DNA of 64,000 nt from Rhodovulum sulfidophilum. GTDB taxonomy: Bacteria; Pseudomonadota; Alphaproteobacteria; Rhodobacterales; Rhodobacteraceae. This document shows, piece by piece, positions 25,910 through 33,840 of the stretch. The notes beneath the pieces were generated by a model. The model did not search any database. It was not told where the DNA came from and saw only the letters and a list, made by a program, of their open reading frames with translations. Positions within the stretch are counted from its first letter, which is position 1, and every line of letters starts with the position of its first letter. The stretch spans positions 62,001 through 126,000 of the forward strand of contig QFPW01000005.1 in the NCBI GenBank assembly GCA_003241785.1. Reading direction: 5' to 3'. The translations under genes and the position numbers were made by a program.

Positions 25910-26808
25910 TTCAGGAATCCCGCCTCCGTGAGCCAGTCGCGCGCCACGTCGCCGGCCGGCAGGCCCTCGACCTGCACCTGGCCGTTGAGGGTCTGCAGCG
26001 TCTCGAGGCTGAGCTGGGCGAAGACCGGTGCCAGCAGCTCGGCGATCTGGGGATATTCGGACAGGACCGCCTCGCGGATGATCGGGGCGGGGGCGTAGAC
26101 CGGCTGCACGTGCTTGTCGTCGTCGAGCACGCGGAGGTCGGCCGAGGCGATGCCGCCGTCGGTGCCATAGACCATCGCCGCGTCCGCGCCGCTGGTCCCC
26201 GCGGCGGCGGCCTGGATGGTCGCGGAGGTGTCGCCGCCCGACAGCACGATCAGCTGGTCGGGGCCGAGCGTGAAGCCATAGGCGGACTGGAACGCGGGCA
26301 GGGCGGGCGCGGAATTGACGAACTCCGCCGAGGCGGCGAGCTTCACCGCGCCGCCGCCCGCGACGTAGCGGCCGAATTCCGACAGCGTCGCGAGGTTGTT
26401 GGGCGCCGCGACGTCCTCGCGGAGCGCGATTCCCCAGGTGTTGTTCGCCGGCGCGGGGGCCAGCCAGACGATTTTGTTCGCCGCGTAGTCGAGCTCCTTC
26501 GCCGCCGCGTAGCCCTTGGCCGCGTCCTGCCAGATCGGCTCGTCGGCGCGGTCGAAGAAGAAGGCGGCGTTGCCGGTGTATTCCGGGTAGATGTCGATCT
26601 CGCCCGCGATGATCGCCTGGCGCACGATCGGCGTGGCGCCGAGCTGGATGCGGTCCTCGGTCGGGATCCCCGCCTGGTCGAGGACCTGGAGGATGATGTT
26701 CCCGAGCACCCCGCCCTCGGTATCGATCTTCGAGGAAACGGTGACGGCGCCGCCGAGCGCGGGCGTCAGGGTCGTCAGAGCGGCGGTGATGAGAAGGCGG
26801 CGAAGCAT
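25906..26808 (-). CDS. Glycine betaine/proline-type ABC transporter substrate-binding protein (OsmF/YehZ-like)
   Basis: The 300-residue periplasmic protein starts MLRRLLITAALTTLTPALGG with a signal peptide. The mature part shows the OpuAC-like pattern: VSSKIDTEGGVLGNIILQVL, IAGEIDIYPEYTGNAAFFFD, ANNTWGIALRED, QSAYGFTLGPDQLIVLSGGD, ADAAMVYGTDGGIAS and VQPVYAPAPIIREAVLSEYP. It is the first gene of a four-gene operon on the minus strand, with all junctions overlapping by 4 bp. The frame continues far upstream without a stop, but only this start gives a signal peptide, and it has GGAGAG upstream. A choline/betaine-type ligand is probable, not proven. Confidence 0.87.
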   Translation of the reverse strand: MLRRLLITAALTTLTPALGGAVTVSSKIDTEGGVLGNIILQVLDQAGIPTEDRIQLGATPIVRQAIIAGEIDIYPEYTGNAAFFFDRADEPIWQDAAKGYAAAKELDYAANKIVWLAPAPANNTWGIALREDVAAPNNLATLSEFGRYVAGGGAVKLAASAEFVNSAPALPAFQSAYGFTLGPDQLIVLSGGDTSATIQAAAAGTSGADAAMVYGTDGGIASADLRVLDDDKHVQPVYAPAPIIREAVLSEYPQIAELLAPVFAQLSLETLQTLNGQVQVEGLPAGDVARDWLTEAGFLK

Positions 26809-27089
26809 CGGCGAACTCTCCTTGCGAAACGGCTGGCGCGAATGTTCGTCCTCGCCCCGAGGCCCCGGTCCGGAATGGGCCGGGGGCCGGCGCGATCGGG
26901 GCACCATAGCCCAGGCATCCCCATCCGACGAGACGGAACGGCCGCCGGGCCGGGCTTTCGCGCTCCTCCTCCGCGAGAACCGCGCGCCGCGGCCCGGAAC
27001 CGGTCCGTCGAGCGCCAACTCGCCCGGGGCTCGGCTGGTTCCGGCGCGACGTCGCCGGATCCGCCGCGCGGGGCGCGCGTTCCGCGTCT

Positions 27090-27839
27090 CTACGGCTCGC
27101 CGGTCCGGGGCGCGTCCCGCTGGGTCCGCCCCGCCGGAGCCGAGGCGCCGGCCCGCCGTCGCCGCAGGCCCTCCGGGGCGAGAACCCGGATCCGGCGGTA
27201 GCCGATCGCGATCAGACCGTCGGATTCGAACATCTGGAGAATCCGGCCCGCGCTCGAGCGCGAGAGATTCGCCATTCGGGCGAGATCGTCCTGGCTCATC
27301 TCGATCGGCGCCTCGGCGGCGGGACCGCCCGGGGCGCCCGGGCCCGACAGGACGAGCAGGATCGCCGCCATCCGAGGGACGGCGCCGGGCACCATCAGGG
27401 CATCGGCGACGGCCACCGCCAGCAGCGAATTGCGCAGCGAGAGATGCGCGAGCCAGCGCCAGGCCTCGGGGTCGCTCCGGACGATCTGGTCCCATCGGGC
27501 GAGCGGAAGATAGGCGAGCAGGCTGTCCCGCGTCGCGCGGATGCCGATGAACCGCGGCCCGCGCGTCAGGACCGAGCCCTCGCCGATCCAGAACCCCGGC
27601 CGGGCGAAGGTCCCGATATAGGGCTCGCGATCGTCGGAGTAGAGCTCGACCCCGACGCCGCCCCGGATCAGCCCGTAGAGCCCGCCGGGCGGGTCGCCGG
27701 CGCGGTAGACCACCTCGTCGCGGCGATAGCGCCGGAGCAGGCACCGATCGAGCACGGTTTCGCGGAAGGCGGCGGGCATGCCGGAGAGCCAGCCGAAACG
27801 GGCGAGTATCCCGAGGTCGTCCGAGCGCGAGCTTGTCAT
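27090..27839 (-). CDS. Crp/Fnr-family transcriptional regulator
   Basis: The 249-residue protein has an N-terminal cyclic-nucleotide-binding-like domain (RRYRRDEVVYRAGDPPGGLY, GVGVELYSDDREPYIG, GFWIGEGSVLTRGPR) and a C-terminal winged helix (MSQDDLARMANLSRSSAGRI, then GLIAIGYRRIRVLAPEGL). There is no N-terminal cysteine cluster like that of Fnr, so it is not an iron-sulfur oxygen sensor. It is divergent from the alkylsulfatase gene with a 119-bp gap and probably controls it. Confidence 0.85.
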   Translation of the reverse strand: MTSSRSDDLGILARFGWLSGMPAAFRETVLDRCLLRRYRRDEVVYRAGDPPGGLYGLIRGGVGVELYSDDREPYIGTFARPGFWIGEGSVLTRGPRFIGIRATRDSLLAYLPLARWDQIVRSDPEAWRWLAHLSLRNSLLAVAVADALMVPGAVPRMAAILLVLSGPGAPGGPAAEAPIEMSQDDLARMANLSRSSAGRILQMFESDGLIAIGYRRIRVLAPEGLRRRRAGASAPAGRTQRDAPRTGEP

Positions 27840-27856
27840 CGCCTTCTCCCGACATT

Positions 27857-27868
27857 GCGGAATTCTGC
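27857..27868. promoter_or_regulatory. Imperfect palindrome between Crp-type regulator and alkylsulfatase genes
   Basis: GCGGAATTCTGC is symmetric at ten of twelve positions and lies 18 bp upstream of the regulator's start codon. It does not match the Crp (TGTGA-N6-TCACA) or Fnr (TTGAT-N4-ATCAA) consensus. It is only a candidate operator, and coincidence is possible. Confidence 0.25.
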
Positions 27869-27958
27869 GCAGTCATCCCGGCCGGAAGCAACTATTCAGC
27901 GCGGAGCGGGGCCGTCGGGCTCCGACGTCGATACGGATTTGAACGGAGACGACGCACC

Positions 27959-30064
27959 ATGCCGACGCGCCGAGACTTCATGACGGTCCTTCCCGCGACG
28001 GGCGCCGCCTTCGCCGTCGCGGGCGCCAGCCTGCTCGAGGGCGGCTCCGCGCGCGCCCAGACGCCGCGGGCGCCGCTCGCCGGGCATTTCCACCCCCGGG
28101 GCAAGGCGCCCTCGGCGCATACGATCGCGGCGCTGAAGGCGGCGCGCGACGGGCTGCCCTTCTCCGACACCCGTGATTTCGACGAGCAGTCCAAGGGCCT
28201 GATCGCCGGGATGACCGAGATGGTGATCCCGGCCGACGCCGGCCACGCCGCCTGGGACATGGCGAGCTTCCAGTTCCTCGACCAGCGGGAGGAATTCGAC
28301 TCGATCCATCCCTCGCTGCACCGGATCGGGCGGCTCAACAACGGCTACGGCCTCTACGAGGTGGTCCCGGGCATCTACCAGGCGCGCGGCTTCGACCTCT
28401 CGAACATCACCTTCGTCCGGGGCGAGACCGGCTGGATCGTGTTCGACCCGCTGGTCTCGACCGAGACGGCGCGCGCGGCCTGGCGGCTCTTCCAGGCGCA
28501 TCGGGGCGAGGGGCTGCCGGTCTCGGCGGTGATCTACTCGCACACCCACGGCGACCACTGGGGCGGGGTGCGTGGCATCCTCGACGAGGCCGACGTCGCC
28601 TCGGGCAAGGTGCCGGTGATCGCGCCGGTCGATTTCATGGACTTCACCGTCTCCGAGAACGTCTATGCCGGCAATGCGATGAACCGGCGGCTGTTCTACC
28701 AGTACGGGCTGCTGCTCACCGCCGCGCCGCACGGCTACGTCGGCCAGGGTCTCGGGCCGCGGGTCTCGGCGGGGGCGACCGGGCTGATCGCCCCGACCCG
28801 GCACGTCGCGGAGGCGATCGAGACCTTCGAGGTCGACGGGCTGGAGATGGTGTTCCACAACACGCCCAACACCGAGGCGCCGCGGGAGATGAACACGTAC
28901 ATCCCCTCGATGAAGGCGCTCTGGATGGCGGAGAACGTCACCGCGACCCTGCACAATATCTACACGCTGCGCGGCGCGCAGGTCCGCGACCCGCTCGCCT
29001 GGTCGAAGTACATCGCCGACGCGCTCTACCGCTTCGGGCGCGAGGCCGAGGTCATGTTCGCCTCGCACCACTGGCCGCGCTGGGGCAACGACCGCGTGCA
29101 GGAGATCCTGCGCGGCCAGCGCGACCTCTACGCCAACATGAACAACCAGGTGCTGCATCTCGCCAACCAGGGCGTGACCATCAACGAGATCCACAACGTC
29201 TACGAGGTGCCGGAAGGGCTCCGGGCGAAATGGGACTGCCGGGGCTACCATGGCTCGCCCCAGCACAATTCGCGCGGCGTGATCCAGCGCTACCTCGGCT
29301 TCTGGGACTGCAACCCGGCGACGCTGATCCCGCTCTCGCCCGCCGAGTCCGCGCCGCTCTACGTCGAGATGATGGGCGGAAGCGCCGCGATCATCGCCCG
29401 GGGCCAGGCGCTGCACGACGCGGGCGACTACCTGCTCGCGGTCGAGATCGTGAACAAGCTCGTGCAGGCCGAGCCCGAGAATACCGGGGCGCGGGAGCTT
29501 CTCGCCGACATCTCCGAGCAGATCGGCTACCAGCAGGAGAACACGGGGCTGCGCAACAGCTTCCTCTCCGGCGCCTACGAGCTGCGCTCCGGCATCCCGC
29601 GGGGCGGGATGGTGAGTTCCTCGAGCCCCGACGTGGTCCGGGCGATGTCGACCGAGCTCTTCCTCAACTTCCTCGGCATCCGCATGGACAGCCGGAAGGC
29701 CGAGGGACTGCGCTTCACGATCAACCTCGTGACGCCCGACACCGGCGAGACCTTCCTGATCGAGATGGAGAACGCGACGCTGACCAATGTCGCGGGCTTC
29801 CAGGTGGAGGCGCCCGACCTGACGCTGACGATCGACCGGGCCGATCTCGAGCGGACGATGATGGGCGCGACGACGCTGGAGGCGCAGATCGCCGACGGAA
29901 CCGCCCGGGTCGAGGGCGACGCGAGCGTGCTCGGGGCGCTCGCGGCGACCATGGTCGAATTCGATCCGCGCTTCCCGGTCCTGCCCGGGACCGGCGCGAC
30001 GGTCGAGACCGCCGCGACGGCGCACCCGTTCGAGGCGGTGCCGGAGAAGATCATCGCGGAATAG
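27959..30064 (+). CDS. Linear primary alkylsulfatase, SdsA/BDS1-like, Tat-exported
   Basis: The 701-residue enzyme cleaves alkyl sulfates such as dodecyl sulfate to alcohol and sulfate. Residues 1-35 are a twin-arginine leader (PTRRDFMTVLPATG, hydrophobic core, ...GSARAQ). The metallo-beta-lactamase domain has the di-zinc motif IYSHTHGDHWGGVRG, then VFHNTPNTEAPREMNTYIPS and VMFASHHWPRWGNDRVQ. A central dimerisation domain (GFWDCNPATLIPLSPAESAP, ALHDAGDYLLAVEIVNKLVQ) and a C-terminal SCP2-like domain (LRFTINLVTPDTGETFLIEM) complete the SdsA architecture. The start at 27959 was chosen because it gives the Tat leader. Confidence 0.92.
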   Translation: MPTRRDFMTVLPATGAAFAVAGASLLEGGSARAQTPRAPLAGHFHPRGKAPSAHTIAALKAARDGLPFSDTRDFDEQSKGLIAGMTEMVIPADAGHAAWDMASFQFLDQREEFDSIHPSLHRIGRLNNGYGLYEVVPGIYQARGFDLSNITFVRGETGWIVFDPLVSTETARAAWRLFQAHRGEGLPVSAVIYSHTHGDHWGGVRGILDEADVASGKVPVIAPVDFMDFTVSENVYAGNAMNRRLFYQYGLLLTAAPHGYVGQGLGPRVSAGATGLIAPTRHVAEAIETFEVDGLEMVFHNTPNTEAPREMNTYIPSMKALWMAENVTATLHNIYTLRGAQVRDPLAWSKYIADALYRFGREAEVMFASHHWPRWGNDRVQEILRGQRDLYANMNNQVLHLANQGVTINEIHNVYEVPEGLRAKWDCRGYHGSPQHNSRGVIQRYLGFWDCNPATLIPLSPAESAPLYVEMMGGSAAIIARGQALHDAGDYLLAVEIVNKLVQAEPENTGARELLADISEQIGYQQENTGLRNSFLSGAYELRSGIPRGGMVSSSSPDVVRAMSTELFLNFLGIRMDSRKAEGLRFTINLVTPDTGETFLIEMENATLTNVAGFQVEAPDLTLTIDRADLERTMMGATTLEAQIADGTARVEGDASVLGALAATMVEFDPRFPVLPGTGATVETAATAHPFEAVPEKIIAE

Positions 30065-30098
30065 CCCCGACGGGCGGGACCCGCGCGTTGGGCCCCGC

Positions 30099-30524
30099 TC
30101 AGACGGCGGCGATGAGCTGGATCTCCACCGTCGCGTCGCCGGGCAGGTTCGCGACGCCGATCGCGGCGCGCGCGCCGATGCCGGCCTCGCCGAGCTCGTC
30201 CCGGAGCAGGGCGGAGGCGAAATCGGCGATCTTCGAATGCGCGGTGAAGCCGGGTTCGGCCGCGACATAGACCGTGAGGCTCGGGATCGCCGCGATGACC
30301 TCGCCCGGGGCGAGCAGGGCGCGCGCGGCGGCGAGCGCGTTGCCGCAGGCGAGCACGACCGCGTCGCGGTAGTCGGCGGGGTCGGCCCCGGCGCGCACCG
30401 GCCCGGCGTGGAGCAGGACGCCGGCGCGGCGCGGCGTCATGCCGGCGGTGAAGATGAGGTCGCCCTGGCGCGTCGCGGGGCGGTAATGGCCCTGCGGGAC
30501 CGGACCTTCCGGCGTGGCGCTCAT
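30099..30524 (-). CDS. RidA/YjgF-family imine deaminase
   Basis: The 141-residue protein of the RidA family has GHYRPATRQGDLIFTAGMTP, RRAGVLLHAGPVRAGADPAD, ACGNALAAARALLAPGEVIA and the C-terminal GARAAIGVANLPGDATVEIQ, with an arginine near position 105-115 as in active members. RidA enzymes hydrolyse reactive enamine/imine intermediates of pyridoxal-phosphate enzymes. It follows the aminotransferase gene with a 4-bp overlap, so the two act in one pathway. Confidence 0.85.
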   Translation of the reverse strand: MSATPEGPVPQGHYRPATRQGDLIFTAGMTPRRAGVLLHAGPVRAGADPADYRDAVVLACGNALAAARALLAPGEVIAAIPSLTVYVAAEPGFTAHSKIADFASALLRDELGEAGIGARAAIGVANLPGDATVEIQLIAAV

Positions 30525-31741
30525 GCCCGGTACCTCTCGACCAGCGCGGCGAGCCGTTCGACCGCCGCGACCGCCGCCGCGTGGTCCTGGGAGAAGTTCA
30601 GCCGCGCACCGCGCGGGTCGTCCGGGCCGAATTCCGAGCCGGGGGTGACGATCACGCCGGCCTGGAGCCGCAGCGCGCGGATGAAATCGGCGGGGGAGAT
30701 CGCGAGCGGCGGCAGCGTCGGGAAGAGGTAGCTCCCGGCCTCGGGCGTGCGCGCGGTGACGCCCGGGATCGCGCGCAGCACGGCGAGCAGGTCGTCGCGG
30801 ATCGCCTGGTGCGCGGCGATCCGCGCCTCCATCCAGCCGGCGGGCTCGTCGAACCAGCCGCGCAGCACCGCCTGCGAATAGCCGGCGGCGCGCAGCGACA
30901 CGATCGCCTGCAGCTTCTCCATCCGCGCGATCACGGTCCTGGAGCCGAAGGCGACGCCGAGCCGGTAGCCGCTGAGCGATTCGGTCTTCGATGGGCCCAT
31001 GATCGTGACCACGGTCTCGGGATCGATCCCGGCGGCGCGCAGATGCGCGTAGCCGGCGCCGGGGTAGCGCAGCCGGGAATAGAGCTGGTCGGCGATCACC
31101 GTCGCGCCATGGCGCGAGGCGAGCGTGGCGATCCGGGCGATCTCCTCCGGCGAATAGACGACGCCGGTCGGGTTGTTGGGATTGGAGAAGAGGAAGACCT
31201 GCGCCCCGGCCACGAAGGCGGCTTCGAGCGCGCCGAGGTCGAGCCCGGCGCGGTCCTCGGCGCCGGCGTAGTCGAGCCGGACCGGGATGATCTCGCCCTC
31301 GAAGAATTCGACGAGCTTGCGGTTGGCGAAATAGTCGGGCGCCACGATCGCGACCTTGTCGCCGCGCGCGACGGTCGAGGCCACGGCGAGAAAAAGCGCG
31401 CCCTGAGTGCCCGGGGTCAGGATGAGACCGTCGCGGGCGTCGACCGGCGCGCCGGTGAAGGCGGCGAGGCGCGCCGCGACCGTCTCGCGGATACCGGGGT
31501 CGCCGCGATACTCGGTGTAGGCCTGGCGACCGCCCGCGGCCACGCCGGCCGCGAAGAGGTCGAAGGCGCCGGGGGTCGGCTCGAAGGCGTCGACGTCGCC
31601 GTGCGAGAAGTCGACGGGTCGGCCGGGCAGCGCGTCGCCGCGCAGGACCGCCGCGGCGCCGGCCGCGTCCTGCCGGCCCTCCTGCCCCAGGGCGTCGTCC
31701 GTGCCGAGGCCGCTGAACTTGCTCTGGATCACTGCGAGCAT
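30521..31741 (-). CDS. PLP-dependent class I/II aminotransferase
   Basis: The ~406-residue fold-type I aminotransferase shows YTEYRGDPGIRETVAARLAA, LTPGTQGALFLAVASTVARG, VFLFSNPNNPTGVVYSPEEI, ATVIADQLYSRLRY, the PLP lysine in MGPSKTESLSGYRLGVAFGS, and a C-terminal EAGSYLFPTLPPL. It is of the subgroup that transaminates or beta-eliminates small amino acids; the substrate is unknown. The start is uncertain: ATG 31741 fits family length, while the frame stays open to 31927. The RidA partner suggests an imine-releasing reaction. Confidence 0.83.
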   Translation of the reverse strand: MLAVIQSKFSGLGTDDALGQEGRQDAAGAAAVLRGDALPGRPVDFSHGDVDAFEPTPGAFDLFAAGVAAGGRQAYTEYRGDPGIRETVAARLAAFTGAPVDARDGLILTPGTQGALFLAVASTVARGDKVAIVAPDYFANRKLVEFFEGEIIPVRLDYAGAEDRAGLDLGALEAAFVAGAQVFLFSNPNNPTGVVYSPEEIARIATLASRHGATVIADQLYSRLRYPGAGYAHLRAAGIDPETVVTIMGPSKTESLSGYRLGVAFGSRTVIARMEKLQAIVSLRAAGYSQAVLRGWFDEPAGWMEARIAAHQAIRDDLLAVLRAIPGVTARTPEAGSYLFPTLPPLAISPADFIRALRLQAGVIVTPGSEFGPDDPRGARLNFSQDHAAAVAAVERLAALVERYRA

Positions 31742-31982
31742 CTCCAAGTCTTGGGGATATCGGAAAAGGGGCGCGGGGCGTCGCTGGTCGGGATCGGCGC
31801 GCGACTCCGCGCGGCGGACCTCGACGCCGGGGGCTTCATAGCGGGCGTGGTCCCCGGGCTCCAGAGCGTCGTCGATGATCTCGGTGGGTAACTCGCCCGC
31901 CGGCCGCGTCCAGTCCCGCGTTCGCATTGGCTTCCGTCCGGGACCGGGACCAGCGCCGCCCGCCCCCGGGGTCGGCGCCGCT

Positions 31983-32609
31983 TCACGGCCGCGAGAGCAG
32001 CAGTCGGAAGCCGGCGTATCCGAAGAGCGCCGCGAGCGCGCCTTCGACCCACCGGCGGGATTTCCCGTAGGCGCGCGCCAGGGCGGGTGTCGAGAAGGCC
32101 ACGGCGTAGCCGAGGTTGACCGCCAGACCGAGAACCGCGCAGCCCGCGATGATCACCAGCGTGGCCCGGGGTGGCGCCTCGGGTCCCAGACCGAGCGACA
32201 GGATGGCGATCCACCCGAGCACGGCCTTCGGATTGGTCAGATGCAGCAGCACCCCCTTGCGATAGAGCGTCGACTTCCGCGCCGACGGGGTCGCCCCGGC
32301 CGGCCGGGCCTCGGCCGCGATGGCCGATCGCGCGGATTTCCAGGCAAGGTGGAGCAGATAGAGGCCCCCCGCGATCTTGAGCGCGAAGAGCGCGCCGGCA
32401 TAGGCGGTCAGCGCGGCGGAGATGCCGGTCGCCGCCAGGACGGCCCAGAACAGGCTGCCGGTCACCACGCCGAGCGCGAGCGCGATGGCGCTCGCGCGGC
32501 CCTGGGTCAGGGCCGCGCCCATGATCGCCATGGTGCTGGGGCCGGGACTGGCGACGGCGACGAGATAGGCGGCGAAGACGAGCGCCAGATGATGGGCGTG
32601 GTCGATCAC
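31983..32609 (-). CDS. LysE-family amino-acid exporter
   Basis: The 208-residue inner-membrane protein has six hydrophobic segments and the LysE/RhtB signature YLVAVASPGPSTMAIMGAAL near the N-terminus, then FALKIAGGLYLLHLAWKSAR and HLTNPKAVLGWIAILSLGLG. Such proteins export amino acids or related metabolites. It starts at GTG 32609 with GGGAG six bases upstream. It is transcribed in the same direction as the aminotransferase, 241 bp upstream of it, and could share a physiological theme (inference). Confidence 0.86.
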   Translation of the reverse strand: MIDHAHHLALVFAAYLVAVASPGPSTMAIMGAALTQGRASAIALALGVVTGSLFWAVLAATGISAALTAYAGALFALKIAGGLYLLHLAWKSARSAIAAEARPAGATPSARKSTLYRKGVLLHLTNPKAVLGWIAILSLGLGPEAPPRATLVIIAGCAVLGLAVNLGYAVAFSTPALARAYGKSRRWVEGALAALFGYAGFRLLLSRP

Positions 32610-32769
32610 GCTGAACTCCCTGTCGTGGCCCGGGATGGGTCCGGTCCATCCTTAGCCCGCGCGTTCGCCGATGGGATAGCGTCTCCGATGCAAAGCCGCG
32701 CCGTCGGCGCCGTTGTCAGGGAGGAGAGCCCGACCGGGGCGCGTCCGCGCGCCGGCCGGGCCCCGCGGG

Positions 32770-33225
32770 TCAGATCTGGCGCCCGATCCGGCGATCGAGC
32801 GAGTAGGCCCCCCCGCCATGCGCCGCGAAGAACAGCGTGACGCTCAGCCAGATGATCGAGAGCTCCGCCCCCTTGTAGCCCTGCTCGAGATGGACCCAGT
32901 GGAACCACGAGGTCACCATCAGGACGAAGCTGGCCGCCAGGGCGGCGGGCCGGGTGAGCAGGCCGAGGATCAGGAGGATCCCGCCGAAGAACTCGGTCGC
33001 GGCGAGCGCCGTCGCCCAGAGCCAGCCTGGATAGAAGCCGATGCCCTCGACCATGCCGACCGCGCCCAGCGGGTTCATGATCTTGGGCGAGCCGTGGATC
33101 ACGAAGGCGGTTCCGGCCACCACCCGCATGAGCGTCCGGGTGAGCGGCGCCAGCGCGGCGTAGACGGGCCGAAGGGCCGGGACCAGGTAGGTGGGCTGAT
33201 GGGTGTCCGGAGTGAAATCCGTCAT
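32770..33225 (-). CDS. DoxX-family membrane protein
   Basis: The 151-residue protein has four membrane spans and the DoxX pattern: MRVVAGTAFVIHGSPKIMNP, GWLWATALAATEFFGGILLI and GLLTRPAALAASFVLMVTSW. DoxX-like proteins are often linked to redox or thiosulfate metabolism, but the role is open. The start has AGGAG eight bases upstream of ATG 33225; the longer frame to 33420 has no family features. Downstream of a small secreted-protein gene. Confidence 0.8.
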   Translation of the reverse strand: MTDFTPDTHQPTYLVPALRPVYAALAPLTRTLMRVVAGTAFVIHGSPKIMNPLGAVGMVEGIGFYPGWLWATALAATEFFGGILLILGLLTRPAALAASFVLMVTSWFHWVHLEQGYKGAELSIIWLSVTLFFAAHGGGAYSLDRRIGRQI

Positions 33226-33304
33226 GTCATATCTCCTGAGGCCGCGCCCGCGTTCGGGGCGGCGTGTCATGCCATGCCGCCAGCGGGTGGCGGCGTCGGG
33301 TCGC

Positions 33305-33622
33305 TCAGGAGAGCGCGCGCGGGGGTTTCCAGGGAGAGGCCGGCCGCCCCCGCTCGGGCGGGGTGTCGGGATCCGTCGCGAAGGCCCCGCTCCGGTCGGC
33401 GACACCGAGCCGGTCACCACCGGCGAGCAGGGCGTCGAGGCAGGTCTTGCCGCTCTGCCCGGTCTTCTTGTCGGCGGTGGTCGGGAGGGACGGATCGAGG
33501 CAGCGTTCCACGCTGTCGATCCTGGGGCAGCCCCCGAGCGTGGGCATGGAATAGGCGAGGCCCTGGGACGCGACCAGGGCCAGGATCAGAAACGCGGGTA
33601 GGATCCGGTAGAGGTGACGCAT
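33305..33622 (-). CDS. Small predicted secreted protein
   Basis: The 105-residue product starts MRHLYRILPAFLILALVASQ with a convincing signal peptide (cleavage near GLAYS). It is followed by a short mature part with three cysteines (GGCPRIDSVERCLDPSLPTT, GKTCLDALLAGG) and a proline/charged tail. No family recognised. It reads in the same direction as doxX, 79 bp apart. Confidence 0.5.
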   Translation of the reverse strand: MRHLYRILPAFLILALVASQGLAYSMPTLGGCPRIDSVERCLDPSLPTTADKKTGQSGKTCLDALLAGGDRLGVADRSGAFATDPDTPPERGRPASPWKPPRALS

Positions 33623-33840
33623 GAGCCCATCGGGACGACCTGTCCCGTCCGTAACAAGAAAGACCCTGAGAGACCAATTTCGCCTGTTCAAGAGTTCGTG
33701 ATATCGTCGAGGGCGCCTCCGCTCCCGGACCGGACGCGATCGTCGCCGTGTCACGGACGACTCGGCGACCCGCGCCGCGTCGCGACCGCCCCGGACGGAT
33801 CCGCCATCCGGTCCTTCGGCCGGATGGCGCGTCCGCGTCG

